Positions 16,290 to 27,090 are shown, counted from the first letter of the stretch. The stretch: 58,185 bases of DNA from Marinobacterium ramblicola (GCF_019084545.1 NZ_JAHREP010000030.1:1-58185), one strand, 5' to 3'. The notes: generated from the sequence alone by a model not told the origin. Translations and numbers: made by a program.

Positions 16290-17005
16290 TGTCGTCCGCT
16301 CGCTCCTCCGTCGAGATACCTTGGCGCAAGCCGCTTTGCGGTCTCCTGCTTGTTGTGTGTCTGCCGATGCTCTATCTGTCGGCCACCTCCTTCATGTCAG
16401 GTGTTTCCTCCTCCCAGGCGGAGATGTTTTTGCGCTACTGGGGCGAGAAGCGCGAGCAGCCGTCGGATCCTGCCTGGCTGGCGGCAGCGGCTGCCGCCGA
16501 GCGTGCGGTCAGTGTTGGGCCGGGCACCAATGGCGACTACTGGGATCGTCTGGGGCGTATCTACGAGTGGCGATACATAAATGAGCCTTTTGGCTCGGAA
16601 TTGGCCGATGCCAGCCGCGAGCGAGCGCTCGAAGGCTACCGGGCTTCAGTAGAGGCGCGTCCCCTGTGGCCGCATACCTGGGTGCAGCTGGCATTCGTCA
16701 AGCTGCGCTTGCTGGAGTTCGATGACGAGTTCGACCGGGCGTTGGTGCAGGCCTTCACGCTTGGCCCCTGGCGGATGAATGTGCAGGCGCAACTGGCCGA
16801 GATCGGCATGATCGCCTGGCCGCAGCTGACCCCCGAGCAGAAAGCAGCGACCTGGGAGTCGATGGAGCGCACGCTGCGCTACTCATCGCAACGTGCTCGC
16901 CCGCTGCAGGATCTGGCCAAACGCGCGGGTCTCTACAATGAGCTGTGCGCCGCCGTCGATCCGGCACTGCTGGCGCAGCGCAAGTGGTGTAACGGCGTTA
17001 TCTGA
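16289..17005 (+). CDS. VpsP-like polysaccharide biosynthesis protein
   Basis: A 238-residue protein with one N-terminal membrane anchor (PLCGLLLVVCLPMLYLSATSF, about residues 15-35) and a periplasmic helical region of TPR type (DYWDRLGRIYEWRYINEPFG, ALEGYRASVEARPLWPHTWVQLAFVKLRL). The pattern resembles proteins annotated VpsP in exopolysaccharide loci. It overlaps the phosphatase gene by one base and closes the operon. Role unknown; a scaffold for the export complex is an inference. No terminator is seen after it. Confidence 0.65.
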   Translation: MSSARSSVEIPWRKPLCGLLLVVCLPMLYLSATSFMSGVSSSQAEMFLRYWGEKREQPSDPAWLAAAAAAERAVSVGPGTNGDYWDRLGRIYEWRYINEPFGSELADASRERALEGYRASVEARPLWPHTWVQLAFVKLRLLEFDDEFDRALVQAFTLGPWRMNVQAQLAEIGMIAWPQLTPEQKAATWESMERTLRYSSQRARPLQDLAKRAGLYNELCAAVDPALLAQRKWCNGVI

Positions 17006-17076
17006 TGCCTTAATCACGCCTCAGTCTCAAGGTAATCTGCCGCATACTGGTATTCACCACAACCGACATTGAAGAG

Positions 17077-17364
17077 ATGGCCGGTGGGCCAACCTATGAT
17101 CGGGGGCACCGTTATTTCAAACAGGGCCGTGTGCAACTTATCAGCAGGGATGTCGATGACAACCCGGTGCTGGCCAGAGTCATCGGTTCGGGGAGAAGTC
17201 TCTATTCAGTCGAGATCTCGAGAGATAAAACCGGGCTTTACGGGGAGTGTAGCTGCCCGGTAGGGTTCGATTGCAAGCATGCGGCCGCCACCGCGCTGGC
17301 CTGGCTGGAGCATTGCGGGGCGGTGACGCGGGGCGGGGTATCGAAGTTGATCAATACGAAGTGA
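17077..17364 (+). CDS. stand-alone SWIM zinc-finger fragment
   Basis: 95 residues with the SWIM motif CSCPVGFDCKHAAATALAW (C-x-C then C-x-H). The preceding part (TYDRGHRYFKQGRVQLISR) is the usual N-terminus of SWIM-containing SNF2-type helicases. In those proteins homology starts before this ATG, and here the matching residues FTTTDIEEMAGG begin upstream in a frame with no standard start codon, open back to TAA at 17011. I infer either a tiny SWIM protein or the leftover N-terminus of a helicase whose rest is gone. A complete SWIM/SNF2 helicase of a different subtype lies at 49053. Confidence 0.6.
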   Translation: MAGGPTYDRGHRYFKQGRVQLISRDVDDNPVLARVIGSGRSLYSVEISRDKTGLYGECSCPVGFDCKHAAATALAWLEHCGAVTRGGVSKLINTK

Positions 17365-17414
17365 TGTTTGCGGTAGTGAACACTTGTTGACGGCCAACAT
17401 CTACGTGCTTAGAC

Positions 17415-17434
17415 TTTGTACAAATCTTTGTACG
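17415..17434. promoter_or_regulatory. yefM-yoeB operator with TGTAC repeats
   Basis: TTTGTACAAA at 17415-17424 is a perfect 10-bp palindrome, and TTTGTACG follows at 17427-17434. The TGTAC cores are 13 bases apart. YefM of E. coli binds a pair of TGTACA-cored sites upstream of its own gene, so this is the probable autoregulatory site, 79 bases before the yefM start. Confidence 0.6.
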
Positions 17435-17512
17435 TCGATGCTGATGCAGGGTGGCGGCTCGAAGTAGTTGGATCTGATAAGCGTTTGGCGTAGGTGAGTT
17501 GGAGAAGTAACA

Positions 17513-17776
17513 ATGAACGTCATTTCGTATAGTGATGCTCGCGCCAGTTTAAAGGCGGTGATGGACAGCGTGTGCGATTCGCACGAACCGGCGATTGTGA
17601 CTCGGCAGAAAGGGGAAGCGGTTGTGGTCATGGCGAAGGCAGACTACGACAGCGTGATGGAAACCCTCTATCTGCTGAGCAGCCCGGCAAACGCGCAGCG
17701 TCTTATGGAATCTGTTAACCGGATCAAAGCCGGTCAGGCTCAGGAGAGAGAGCTGATCAAGGATGACTCAGAGTAA
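17513..17776 (+). CDS. yefM: YefM/Phd-family antitoxin
   Basis: This 87-residue antitoxin begins with MNVISYSDARASLKAVMDSV and then has EPAIVTRQKGEAVVVMAKADYDSVMETLYLL, the typical YefM N-terminal DNA-binding/dimerisation fold, followed by a toxin-wrapping C-terminus. It neutralises YoeB and represses the operon. GGAGAAG nine bases upstream is the ribosome site. It overlaps yoeB by 14 bases. Confidence 0.94.
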   Translation: MNVISYSDARASLKAVMDSVCDSHEPAIVTRQKGEAVVVMAKADYDSVMETLYLLSSPANAQRLMESVNRIKAGQAQERELIKDDSE

Positions 17777-18038
17777 TACGTTATCGCTGAAATTTGATGA
17801 TAACGCTTGGGAGGACTATCTGTTCTGGCAGAAGGCCGACAGGCAGACGCTGAAGCGAATCAACGAGTTGATCAAAAGTGCCCGGCGCACACCCTTTGAA
17901 GGTATCGGCAAGCCCGAGGCTTTGAAAGCCGATCTGGCCGGTTTCTGGTCCCGCCGGATTGACCGGGAGCACCGGCTGGTGTACACGGTCGAAGATGACA
18001 CACTGGTGATTGCAGCCTGCCGCTATCACTATCAATAA
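17763..18038 (+). CDS. yoeB: YoeB-family ribosome-dependent mRNA endonuclease toxin
   Basis: A 91-residue toxin of normal length. Family marks are FDDNAWEDYLFWQKADRQTLKRINELIK, GIGKPEALKADLAGFWSRRID, EHRLVYTVEDD and the C-terminal ACRYHYQ, which contains the catalytic His/Tyr end. YoeB binds the ribosome A site and cleaves mRNA. Overlap with yefM shows translational coupling. The gene is intact, and its TAA is built into the following terminator stem. Confidence 0.94.
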   Translation: MTQSNTLSLKFDDNAWEDYLFWQKADRQTLKRINELIKSARRTPFEGIGKPEALKADLAGFWSRRIDREHRLVYTVEDDTLVIAACRYHYQ

Positions 18039-18061
18039 GGGGCTTGGGTCCCTTTCTTTTT
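18037..18061 (+). terminator. intrinsic terminator of yefM-yoeB
   Basis: AAGGGG (18037-18042), loop CTTGGG, TCCCTT (18049-18054), then TCTTTTT. The stem begins inside the yoeB stop codon. Confidence 0.7.
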
Positions 18062-18235
18062 GAACGGGCGTACCGCAGATCGATCAGTAAGGGGAGGGCT
18101 TTGCCTTTCAGGTGGCAAGACTGCAAATTTTTCAGGGGCACGGAATCGACAGGGTTGCGATCGATGAGGCGATTATCGAAGTCGCCTGCAGGCTCGAACT
18201 TCTGCTGACTGCAGAGCGGTTCATAGCGAGAGACT

Positions 18236-18312
18236 TGGTGGGCCCAGCAGGACTTGAACCTGCGACCAACGGATTATGAGTCCGCTGCTCTGACCAACTG
18301 AGCTATAGGCCC
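18236..18312 (-). tRNA. tRNA-Ile2 (anticodon CAT)
   Basis: The minus strand folds as a complete 77-nt tRNA: acceptor GGGCCTA/TGGGCCC, D-arm GCTCAGTTGGTCAGAGC, anticodon stem CGGA/TCCG around loop CTCATAA with anticodon CAT at 18276-18278, T-loop GGTTCAAGTCC, and encoded CCA at 18236-18238. The rpoD-adjacent position and the anticodon-stem sequence match the E. coli ileX type, in which C34 is changed to lysidine by TilS and reads AUA. Automatic pipelines may label it tRNA-Met. Confidence 0.93.
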
Positions 18313-18320
18313 TAAGAGGA

Positions 18321-18353
18321 GCGCCAATGATACCGGTGCGGTAACATTGGCGC
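18321..18353. repeat. strong hairpin between rpoD and tRNA-Ile
   Basis: GCGCCAATG at 18321-18329 pairs with CATTGGCGC at 18345-18353. Inside it TACCG/CGGTA pair around GTG, giving a nearly perfect 33-nt stem-loop. It has no T-run on either strand. It lies after rpoD and just before the tRNA on the minus strand, where it could be a processing signal or a Rho-independent stop without U-tract. Confidence 0.75.
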
Positions 18354-18399
18354 AATAGTTTGAATTGGAAGGCTTTTACTCGGCTTCCTATTCTGCTTT

Positions 18400-20259
<1,860 letters not shown>

Positions 20260-20321
20260 AGAACCCCTGTGAAGAGTGAATGCTGAGAGATGACTGATGG
20301 CAGTGTGGAATCAAGCGCGAC

Positions 20322-20350
20322 ATTATAGCGATTTTGCCAGCCCGTGACCA
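20322..20350 (-). promoter_or_regulatory. sigma-70 promoter of rpoD
   Basis: On the minus strand TATAAT (20327-20322) is a perfect -10 box. TGGTCA (20350-20345) is a moderate -35 at exactly 17 bases. It lies about 65 bases upstream of the rpoD start, in the 206-base gap after dnaG. The remainder of that gap shows no gene. Confidence 0.7.
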
Positions 20351-20465
20351 GTTGAACTGTGGAAGTTGTTGTCGTTGATAGGTGAATAATAGAACAGTTT
20401 CGCCAGATTGCAGCTGTTCGTGCTGTTTGTTGTCGGCGACAGGTTTATGGCTGTCGGGAAACGCG

Positions 20466-22400
20466 CTAGGGGTTGGCCGAGCCGATCAGCAGAGCCTGCA
20501 GTTGAGCCTTCTCTTCCGCGGTCAGCGGCGTCTGGCGCTGTTTTTTCATCAGCTCGTCGATGCGCGCCTCTGAGTGGCGGCTGAGCAGGCGCTGCATGGT
20601 TTCGCCAAGTAGCTTGCCGGCATCCACATCGCCCAGTACCGGGTCCAGATGGGCGATCTCGTTGAGCAGCATCAGTTGCGCCTGGTGAGCGGGATCCTGC
20701 TGCCAGTCGACCACCAGGGTACCCAGCGAGGCGCCGGGGGTGCGTTGCAGGTAGTCCAGCAGGTCGGTCAGCAGTTCGATATTGGGTTCCTGCAGCCCCT
20801 TGAGCAGGACGGCTTCCGGCTGGGTCGGGGCCAGCTCCGGACGGTGCAGCAGGATGGAGACGGCGCTGCTGACCAGGTTGATCTTCAGCTTTTTAGCGCC
20901 CTTGGGCTTTGCTTGGCGCGGCTGTGTATAACTCTGCGGCGGCTGTTCATCCGCATAGCCTGGGTAGTCAGGCTCGGCGTCGTAGTTGTGGCCGTAGCCG
21001 TAGTCGTACTCCTCCGCTTGCGGCATCGCTTCACGTGTGGGGCGCGGGCGTTGGCTCGGTGCGGCGGGAGCAGCAGGTGCCGGCTCGGTGGCGCGGTGCA
21101 GGTCGATCACGCTGTTGAGCTGCTCCAGCGAGAGGCCGGTGATCTCGCAGATCCGGTCCATCATCATCTGCTGCAGCAGGCTGGGTTGCATCGACTGGAT
21201 CAGCGGCAGCGCCTGGTTGCTGAAACGGGCGCGGCCGTCCATGCTCGCCAGATCGGCCCCTTCCGACAGGGCCTTGAAGAAGAACTCGCTCAGCGGCAGC
21301 GCCTCTTTGACCCGCTGGGAGAACGCTGCTTCACCCTCCTGGCGGACCAGGGTGTCAGGGTCCTCGCCCTCGGGCAGAAACAGGAAGCGGGCCTGCTGAC
21401 CGTCCTTGATTACCGGCAGTGTGGTATCGAGCGCGCGTTTCGCCGCATTGCGTCCGGCGTTGTCGCCATCGAAGCAGAAGATCACCTCGGGTACCAGTTT
21501 GAACAGCCGCTCCAGATGAGATGCGGTGGTCGCGGTACCGAGTGTGGCCACCGACCAGGTGATGCCGTGCTGGGCCAGGCTGACTACATCCATGTAGCCC
21601 TCGACGATCAGTAGTCGGTCCAGCGACGGGATGTGCTGACGCGCCTCGTACAGTCCGTACAGCTCGCGGCCCTTGTGGAAGGTATCGGTCTCGGGGGAGT
21701 TCAGGTATTTGGGTTTGTCATCGCCCAGCACCCGGCCGCCGAAGCCGATGGTGCGCCCACGCATATCCAGGATCGGGAACATGATGCGATCGCGGAAACG
21801 GTCGTAGTAACGGTGGCGCTCCTCGTTGTGGATCGCCAGCCCCGACTTCTCCAGCTGGTTTTCCGCGTCTTCCAGCGAGCCCAGGTGGTTGAGCAGGTTG
21901 TCCCAGCCCGGCGGTGCATAGCCGATCTGGAAGCGGGCGGCGATCTGGCCGGTCAAGCCGCGCTTCTTCAGGTAATCGACGGCACGCTGGCGCTGCTCGT
22001 GGCTGCGCAACTGCTGCTGGTAAAACTGGTTGGCCTGCTCCAGTACCGAAAACTGGCTTTTGATCTGCTTCTCGCGGGCCAGGTCCGCCGGGCGGTCGTT
22101 CTCGCGCGGCACCTCCATCCCCACCAATCGGGCCAGCTCGTCAACCGCTTCGGGAAAGCTGAGCCGATCGTGCTCCATGACAAAACCAAGGGCGTTGCCG
22201 CCGGCGCCGCAGCCGAAACAGTAGTAGAACTGCTTGTCGGGGCTCACCGAGAAGGAGGGGGATTTTTCCTTGTGGAAAGGGCAGAGTGCGGAGTAGTTCT
22301 TGCCGGTACGCTTGAGCTTGATGCGGCTGTCGACCACGTCAACGATATTGACGCGCGCAAGCAGGTCATCGATGAAGTGCTGTGGGATTCGCCCGGCCAT
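20466..22400 (-). CDS. dnaG: DNA primase DnaG
   Basis: This 644-residue primase makes RNA primers at the replication fork with DnaB. The N-terminal CHC2 zinc site has C40, H43, C61 and C64 (CPFHKEKSPSF and YYCFGC). The TOPRIM catalytic core has LLIVEGYMDVV and FCFDGDNAGR. A Pro/Ala-rich linker (PAAPAAPSQRPRPT and a Tyr-rich stretch) joins the core to the C-terminal DnaB-binding domain. The length is normal. It lies 36 bases after yqeY in the macromolecular synthesis operon. Confidence 0.99.
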   Translation of the reverse strand: MAGRIPQHFIDDLLARVNIVDVVDSRIKLKRTGKNYSALCPFHKEKSPSFSVSPDKQFYYCFGCGAGGNALGFVMEHDRLSFPEAVDELARLVGMEVPRENDRPADLAREKQIKSQFSVLEQANQFYQQQLRSHEQRQRAVDYLKKRGLTGQIAARFQIGYAPPGWDNLLNHLGSLEDAENQLEKSGLAIHNEERHRYYDRFRDRIMFPILDMRGRTIGFGGRVLGDDKPKYLNSPETDTFHKGRELYGLYEARQHIPSLDRLLIVEGYMDVVSLAQHGITWSVATLGTATTASHLERLFKLVPEVIFCFDGDNAGRNAAKRALDTTLPVIKDGQQARFLFLPEGEDPDTLVRQEGEAAFSQRVKEALPLSEFFFKALSEGADLASMDGRARFSNQALPLIQSMQPSLLQQMMMDRICEITGLSLEQLNSVIDLHRATEPAPAAPAAPSQRPRPTREAMPQAEEYDYGYGHNYDAEPDYPGYADEQPPQSYTQPRQAKPKGAKKLKINLVSSAVSILLHRPELAPTQPEAVLLKGLQEPNIELLTDLLDYLQRTPGASLGTLVVDWQQDPAHQAQLMLLNEIAHLDPVLGDVDAGKLLGETMQRLLSRHSEARIDELMKKQRQTPLTAEEKAQLQALLIGSANP

Positions 22401-22436
22401 AGAACCTCGCTGTCGACTGGCAGCGAGAGCTTAGCG

Positions 22437-22895
22437 TCAGAGCTTCGCTTTTACCAGCTTGCTTTTTACCAGATTGGAAAGCACGCCCATATCGGCGCGA
22501 CCCTGAATCTTGGGTTTGACTATGCCCATCACCTTGCCCATGTCGGCCATGGAACTGGCGCCGGTGCTGGCGATGGCATCATCGAGAATTGCGTTGATCT
22601 CTTCATCACTGAGAGGCTGCGGCAGGAAAGTTTTAATCACCTCCAGCTCCTGCTGCTCCTTGTCCGCCAGCTCTGGGCGCTCAGCCGCCAGATACTGGGC
22701 AATCGAATCGCGGCGCTGCTTGACCATCTTGTCCAGCACCTGCAGTACCCGGGCATCGTCGAGCTCAATACGCTCATCCACTTCGATGCGTTTGATATCG
22801 GCCAGGATCAGACGGATAGTGCCGAGGCGAGCCTTGTCTTTGGCGCGCATGGCGTCTTTCATCTGTTCGGTAATCTGCGCTTTGAGGTCAGACAT
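22437..22895 (-). CDS. yqeY: GatB/YqeY domain protein
   Basis: A 152-residue, Lys-rich helical protein of the YqeY family, related to the tail of GatB, the tRNA amidotransferase subunit. Typical segments are LKAQITEQMKDAMRAKDKARLGTIRLILADIKRIE and ADMGKVMGIVKPKIQGRADMG. The molecular role is not settled; a link with tRNA is inferred from the homology. It sits between rpsU and dnaG as in pseudomonads. Confidence 0.95.
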   Translation of the reverse strand: MSDLKAQITEQMKDAMRAKDKARLGTIRLILADIKRIEVDERIELDDARVLQVLDKMVKQRRDSIAQYLAAERPELADKEQQELEVIKTFLPQPLSDEEINAILDDAIASTGASSMADMGKVMGIVKPKIQGRADMGVLSNLVKSKLVKAKL

Positions 22896-22978
22896 GCCTA
22901 TCCTGCCGTTCTAACGTCGGGTATCGATTACAAGTATTGCTAATCTGCTTCAGCTATTACTGTTGCTGAAGCAGATGA

Positions 22979-23194
22979 TCAGTACAGGCGTACGCGGCGA
23001 GCGTTTTCGCGCTGAACTTTCTTGGCGTGACGCTTAACAGCTGCAGCAGCTGCGCGCTTACGCATGGTGGTCGGCTTTTCGTAGCACTCACGACGACGGA
23101 CTTCAGCCAGAATACCGGCTTTTTCGCAGGAACGCTTGAAACGACGCAGAGCTACGTCAAACGGCTCGTTATCTTTAACTTTAACTGCAGGCAT
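22979..23194 (-). CDS. rpsU: 30S ribosomal protein S21
   Basis: A 71-residue basic protein: [40 protein letters not shown] and a Lys/Arg-rich end. It is a small-subunit protein involved in start-site recognition near the anti-Shine-Dalgarno region. It is the first gene of the operon that continues with yqeY, dnaG and rpoD, and is divergent from tsaD across 196 bases. Confidence 0.98.
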   Translation of the reverse strand: MPAVKVKDNEPFDVALRRFKRSCEKAGILAEVRRRECYEKPTTMRKRAAAAAVKRHAKKVQRENARRVRLY

Positions 23195-23320
23195 TGATCT
23201 CTCACCTTAGTTTTGGGTTTGGGTTTCGCTTATTTATCCTTTCAGCTTGCCTGTTAAGCTTAGCCTAGAGAATAAGGCCGCAAATTTTAGTCAGGCTGGC
23301 TGCGGAAGTAAAGGAGGTTG

Positions 23321-23349
23321 TTCACAGCCCCCTAAGGAGATGGGATAAT
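23321..23349 (+). promoter_or_regulatory. sigma-70 promoter of tsaD
   Basis: TTCACA (23321-23326, five of six to TTGACA), 17-base spacer, GATAAT (23344-23349, five of six to TATAAT). The expected start of transcription is about 35 bases before the tsaD ATG. Confidence 0.7.
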
Positions 23350-23390
23350 CCGCACCTCTGTAAAGTTGAGACCACGAAAGGCCAGAAAAG

Positions 23391-24419
23391 ATGCGTGTAC
23401 TGGGTATAGAGACCTCCTGCGATGAAACCGGCGTAGCACTGTACGACAGCGAACAGGGGCTGCTGGCCGATGCGCTCTACTCGCAGGTCGAGATGCATGC
23501 CGAGTACGGCGGTGTGGTGCCGGAGCTGGCTTCGCGTGATCATGTGCGCAAGCTGATTCCGCTGATCCGCGAGGTGATGGCGGAGGCCGGTCTGACCCTG
23601 TCTGATATCGATGCCATCGCCTATACCGCAGGACCCGGCCTGATCGGCGCACTGATGGTGGGGGCCTCGACCGGTCGGGCGCTGGCGTTGGCGTTGGGTA
23701 TCCCGGCGATCGCCGTGCACCATATGGAGGGGCACCTGCTGGCGCCGATGCTGGAGGAGACGCCGCCTGCGTTTCCGTTCGTGGCGCTGCTGGTCTCCGG
23801 CGGCCACACCCAGCTGGTCCAGGTTGAGGGGATCGGCCGCTACAGCCTGCTCGGCGAGTCGCTCGACGATGCCGCCGGCGAGGCGTTCGACAAGGCGGCC
23901 AAGATGCTGGGGCTGGATTATCCCGGAGGCCCGCTGATCGCCAAGTTGGCACAGCAGGGGGACCGCAGCCGATTCACCTTCCCGCGGCCGATGACCGACC
24001 GTCCGGGCCTCGACTTCAGCTTCTCCGGACTGAAAACCTTCACCCTGAACACGGTCAATGATCAGCGCGATGAGCAGGGCAATATCGATCCGCAGACGTT
24101 GGCCGATATCGCGGCCGCCTTCGAGGAGGCGGTGGTGGATACGCTGGCGATCAAGTGTCGTCGTGCCATCCAGCAGACCGGATATCGGCAATTGGTGATT
24201 GCCGGTGGGGTCAGTGCCAATGCGCGGTTGCGCGAAAAGCTGGCGGCGGCATTGCAGAAGGAGCGGGCGAAACTATTCTATGCCCGGCCCAAATTCTGTA
24301 CCGACAACGGTGCGATGATCGCCTATGCCGGTTGCCAGCGCCTGCTCGCGGGGCAGCAGAGCGATCTGACCATTCTCGCGCGTCCGCGCTGGCCGATGGA
24401 TACCCTGCCGGCGATCTGA
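23391..24419 (+). CDS. tsaD: tRNA N6-threonylcarbamoyladenosine transferase TsaD
   Basis: The 342-residue ASKHA-fold enzyme transfers threonylcarbamoyl to A37 of ANN-reading tRNAs with TsaB and Tsa[15 protein letters not shown] is the N-terminal signature. Metal-binding H111 and H115 lie in HHMEGHL, and LVSGGHTQL and KTFTLNTV follow. [13 protein letters not shown] and [14 protein letters not shown] complete the nucleotide site. It is divergent from rpsU, as in many gammaproteobacteria. Confidence 0.98.
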   Translation: MRVLGIETSCDETGVALYDSEQGLLADALYSQVEMHAEYGGVVPELASRDHVRKLIPLIREVMAEAGLTLSDIDAIAYTAGPGLIGALMVGASTGRALALALGIPAIAVHHMEGHLLAPMLEETPPAFPFVALLVSGGHTQLVQVEGIGRYSLLGESLDDAAGEAFDKAAKMLGLDYPGGPLIAKLAQQGDRSRFTFPRPMTDRPGLDFSFSGLKTFTLNTVNDQRDEQGNIDPQTLADIAAAFEEAVVDTLAIKCRRAIQQTGYRQLVIAGGVSANARLREKLAAALQKERAKLFYARPKFCTDNGAMIAYAGCQRLLAGQQSDLTILARPRWPMDTLPAI

Positions 24420-24422
24420 GAC

Positions 24423-25013
24423 TTATAGCTTAGGTTCGTCGTGGTGCAGCAGGTTGCGGATATTGCGCGCATGGCGGGCCACCAGCAGCAGGGCGATCAG
24501 CGTCAGGATGCCGACCAGTTCCGGCAGCAGCAGCCAGGCATAGAGGGGGGTCAGCAGAGCCGTAATCAGTGAGGCGACGGAGGAGATACGGGTCAGCGCG
24601 AACAGTGTGATCCAGCTCAGGGCCTGGCACAGTGCCAATATCGGACTGAGCACCAGGCTGACGCCCAGCGTGGTCGAGACCCCCTTGCCGCCCTGGGCAA
24701 CGCCGTGGATCGGGTAGAGGTGCCCCAGCACAGCGGCCAGCGCACAGAGGCCCAGAGCGGATCCTGCAAGCCCGGCCAGATAGGCAAGTGCGACGGCGAC
24801 TGCACCCTTGCCGATATCGCCGAGGAGGGTCAGTGCCGCCGCGGTTTTATTGCCGATGCGCAGCACATTGGTGGCGCCCGGGTTGCCAGAGCCTTGTTGA
24901 CGAGGGTCTGCTATGCCCATAGAGTTGCACACCAACACAGCGGTCGGGATGGAACCGAGCAGATAGGCCAGCCCGATCATCAGCGCGCCGATCGATGTCA
25001 GGTTTCCCGGCAT
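24423..25013 (-). CDS. plsY: acyl-phosphate:glycerol-3-phosphate acyltransferase PlsY
   Basis: A 196-residue inner-membrane enzyme that acylates glycerol-3-phosphate at position 1 using acyl-phosphate, the first step of phospholipid synthesis. It has about five spans. Conserved motifs are GSIPTA with the following loop, GSGNPGATNVLR, and QGGKGVSTTLG. It converges on tsaD (three bases between stops) and is divergent from folB. In-frame starts at the first Met or at MIGLAYLLGSIP (residue 12) are possible. Confidence 0.96.
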   Translation of the reverse strand: MPGNLTSIGALMIGLAYLLGSIPTAVLVCNSMGIADPRQQGSGNPGATNVLRIGNKTAAALTLLGDIGKGAVAVALAYLAGLAGSALGLCALAAVLGHLYPIHGVAQGGKGVSTTLGVSLVLSPILALCQALSWITLFALTRISSVASLITALLTPLYAWLLLPELVGILTLIALLLVARHARNIRNLLHHDEPKL

Positions 25014-25039
25014 TCCTCACAGATCTCCAGGTTAGTCCA

Positions 25040-25396
25040 ATGGATAGAGTGTACATACGTGGCTTAGAGGTGGAAACGATCATCGGTATTTATGACTGGG
25101 AGCGGGTAACGCCTCAGCTTTTGGTGATCGACCTCGAGATGGCTTGGGATATATCCGAAGCGGCGCGCAGCGAAGATATCGAGGCGGCGCTGAACTACAA
25201 AAGCGTATCCGACCGGGTGATCGAGCATGTGCAGGCCAACCACTGCCTGCTGATCGAAACCCTGGCCGAGCAGCTGGCGGCACTGGTGATGAGTGAGTTC
25301 TCCGTGCCCTGGCTCTGTCTGGAGCTGAACAAGCCCGGTGCCGTACCGGCCGCCCGTACCGTCGGTGTGCGCATCGAGCGAGGCACGCTGGCCTGA
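25040..25396 (+). CDS. folB: dihydroneopterin aldolase FolB
   Basis: 118 residues from ATG 25040 (MDRVYIRGLEVETIIGIYDWER). A longer frame to 24995 overlaps plsY and adds non-conserved residues. The enzyme splits dihydroneopterin to 6-hydroxymethyl-dihydropterin in folate synthesis. Family marks are GIYDWER, NYKSVSDRVIEHV, LIETLAEQLA and LELNKPGAV with its catalytic Lys. Its stop overlaps the folK start (TGATGA), so the two are coupled. Confidence 0.96.
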   Translation: MDRVYIRGLEVETIIGIYDWERVTPQLLVIDLEMAWDISEAARSEDIEAALNYKSVSDRVIEHVQANHCLLIETLAEQLAALVMSEFSVPWLCLELNKPGAVPAARTVGVRIERGTLA

Positions 25397-25935
25397 TGAC
25401 AGCCGTACTCCTGGGCCTGGGCTCCAATCTCAACCGCCACGCCAATATCCGCGCCGCGCTGGATGCGCTGCAGGAGCACTTTGGGCCGTTGCGGGTGTCC
25501 CGGGTGTTTGAGAGTGAGGCGGTGGGTGTGCGCGCCGAAAACTATTTCAATCTGGTGGTCGCGCTGAACAGCCCGCTGCCGTTAAGGGCACTGTCCGCCT
25601 GGCTCAAGTCGCTGGAGGACAGTGTCGGTCGTGAGCGTGGCCAGCGCCGCTGCGAGCAGCCGCTGGATATCGATATTCTCTGCTTCGGTGACAGCGTCGG
25701 CTTTTTTGACGGTATCCAGATCCCCCGCGCCGAGATCCTGAAAAACGCCTTCGTGCTGAGGCCGCTGGCCGAGCTGGTGCCGGATTGGCTTCACCCGGAG
25801 GAGCAAACCTGCTTTGCCGACCTCTGGCGAGCCTACAGTTCGGAGCAGAAGCTGTGGCCGGTCGCCTTTGAGTGGGAGGGTCGCTCCATATCCTCAGCGG
25901 ATGCCGATGACCCCTGTCAGGCGTCGGGCGACTGA
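25396..25935 (+). CDS. folK: 6-hydroxymethyl-dihydropterin pyrophosphokinase FolK
   Basis: This 179-residue enzyme uses ATP to pyrophosphorylate hydroxymethyl-dihydropterin, the step after FolB. LGLGSNLNRHANIRAALDAL is the N-terminal signature, SRVFESEAVG and NYFNLVVAL follow, and QPLDIDILCFG carries the metal-binding Asp pair. The C-terminal 25 residues are a variable extension. It overlaps folB by one base and is convergent with cca. Confidence 0.93.
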   Translation: MTAVLLGLGSNLNRHANIRAALDALQEHFGPLRVSRVFESEAVGVRAENYFNLVVALNSPLPLRALSAWLKSLEDSVGRERGQRRCEQPLDIDILCFGDSVGFFDGIQIPRAEILKNAFVLRPLAELVPDWLHPEEQTCFADLWRAYSSEQKLWPVAFEWEGRSISSADADDPCQASGD

Positions 25936-25952
25936 TTCCCGGCCCCCGGCCG

Positions 25953-27080
25953 CTAGTCCGGCGTAGAGAGTCCGGCGCAGATCGCCAACTGGCGTCTTTC
26001 CAGCTCCTCCCCCAGCGCCTTGCCGCTGAACCCTTCCGTCATCAACTGCCGTGGCGACAGTGTATGCAGCTGTTGCAGCAGTGGCTCCAGCAAGGGGGCG
26101 ACGATTTCCAACTCTGGATGCAAGGCTTGGACACAGGGGCCCAGCTGGGTCAGCCGTTCGGGACGGCGCAACAGATCCAGCTGTTTGATCAGCTGCAGTT
26201 GATGACCGGAATCGAGTGATTCGAAGTGTGACAGGGCCAGGTGCCAGCGCCGCAGCTGCAGCGCCAGGTCGCGATAGCGGTTAGGCGCCTTGATTCGTCG
26301 GCACATTGCATCGATGCGCTCGAGCGCATCGGTGTCTGTTTCAGCTTGCGTGGCGATCGTCATCAGCAGGGCGAACTGCTGCTCGGCAGTGCAGTGGGCA
26401 GCGGACAAAGCCGCCGCGCGCTGCGCGGCATCGGTGGTGTCCAGCCCACACAGCTCGGCCAGCAGCTGGTCGCAGGCGCCAACGGCGTTCAGCACCTCGA
26501 TGAAGGTCAGCGGTGATCGGGTCGCCAGCGCGCGTTCGAACTCCTGCCAGACCCGCTCCGCGGTCAGGTGGGACAGCTCATCGCCGGCGCTCAGTTCGCG
26601 CATCAGTTCCAGGGTCTCGGGCGCGATATGAAAGCCCTGGTCGGCAAAGCGGGCGGCGAAACGAGCCACGCGCAGCACGCGCAACGGGTCTTCGCTGAAG
26701 GCGGGGGAGACATGGCGCAAAATGCGCAGCTGCAGATCCTGCCGGCCGCCATAGGGGTCGATCAGTGTGCCTTCACTGTCTTCGGCGATGGCGTTGATGG
26801 TCAGGTCGCGTCGGCACAGATCCTCTTCCAGCGTTACCTCGGGGCTGGCGTAGAACTCGAACCCGGTGTAGCCCTTGCCCGACTTGCGTTCGGTACGCGC
26901 CAGGGCGTACTCCTCGCCGCTGTCGGGGTGGAGGAAGACAGGAAAATCCTTACCCACCTGCTTGAAGCCGGCATCCAGCATCTGCTCGGGCGTCGCGCCA
27001 ACCACGACCCAGTCCCGGTCCTTGACCTTGAGGCCGAGCAGCCGGTCACGCACGGCTCCGCCCACCAGATAGATCTTCAC
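25953..27080 (-). CDS. cca: CCA tRNA nucleotidyltransferase
   Basis: About 375 residues from a GTG at 27080 ([16 protein letters not shown]). A longer frame to ATG 27143 would overlap glpE and add a Pro/Ala-rich stretch unlike the family, so I prefer the GTG. The enzyme adds or repairs the 3' CCA of tRNAs. Motifs: [22 protein letters not shown] with catalytic Asp pair, [10 protein letters not shown], and [15 protein letters not shown] with EDP. No HD phosphohydrolase motif is visible in the C-terminal part, so it is probably the shorter type without that activity. Confidence 0.95.
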   Translation of the reverse strand: MKIYLVGGAVRDRLLGLKVKDRDWVVVGATPEQMLDAGFKQVGKDFPVFLHPDSGEEYALARTERKSGKGYTGFEFYASPEVTLEEDLCRRDLTINAIAEDSEGTLIDPYGGRQDLQLRILRHVSPAFSEDPLRVLRVARFAARFADQGFHIAPETLELMRELSAGDELSHLTAERVWQEFERALATRSPLTFIEVLNAVGACDQLLAELCGLDTTDAAQRAAALSAAHCTAEQQFALLMTIATQAETDTDALERIDAMCRRIKAPNRYRDLALQLRRWHLALSHFESLDSGHQLQLIKQLDLLRRPERLTQLGPCVQALHPELEIVAPLLEPLLQQLHTLSPRQLMTEGFSGKALGEELERRQLAICAGLSTPD

Positions 27081-27090
27081 CGGTTGGGGC

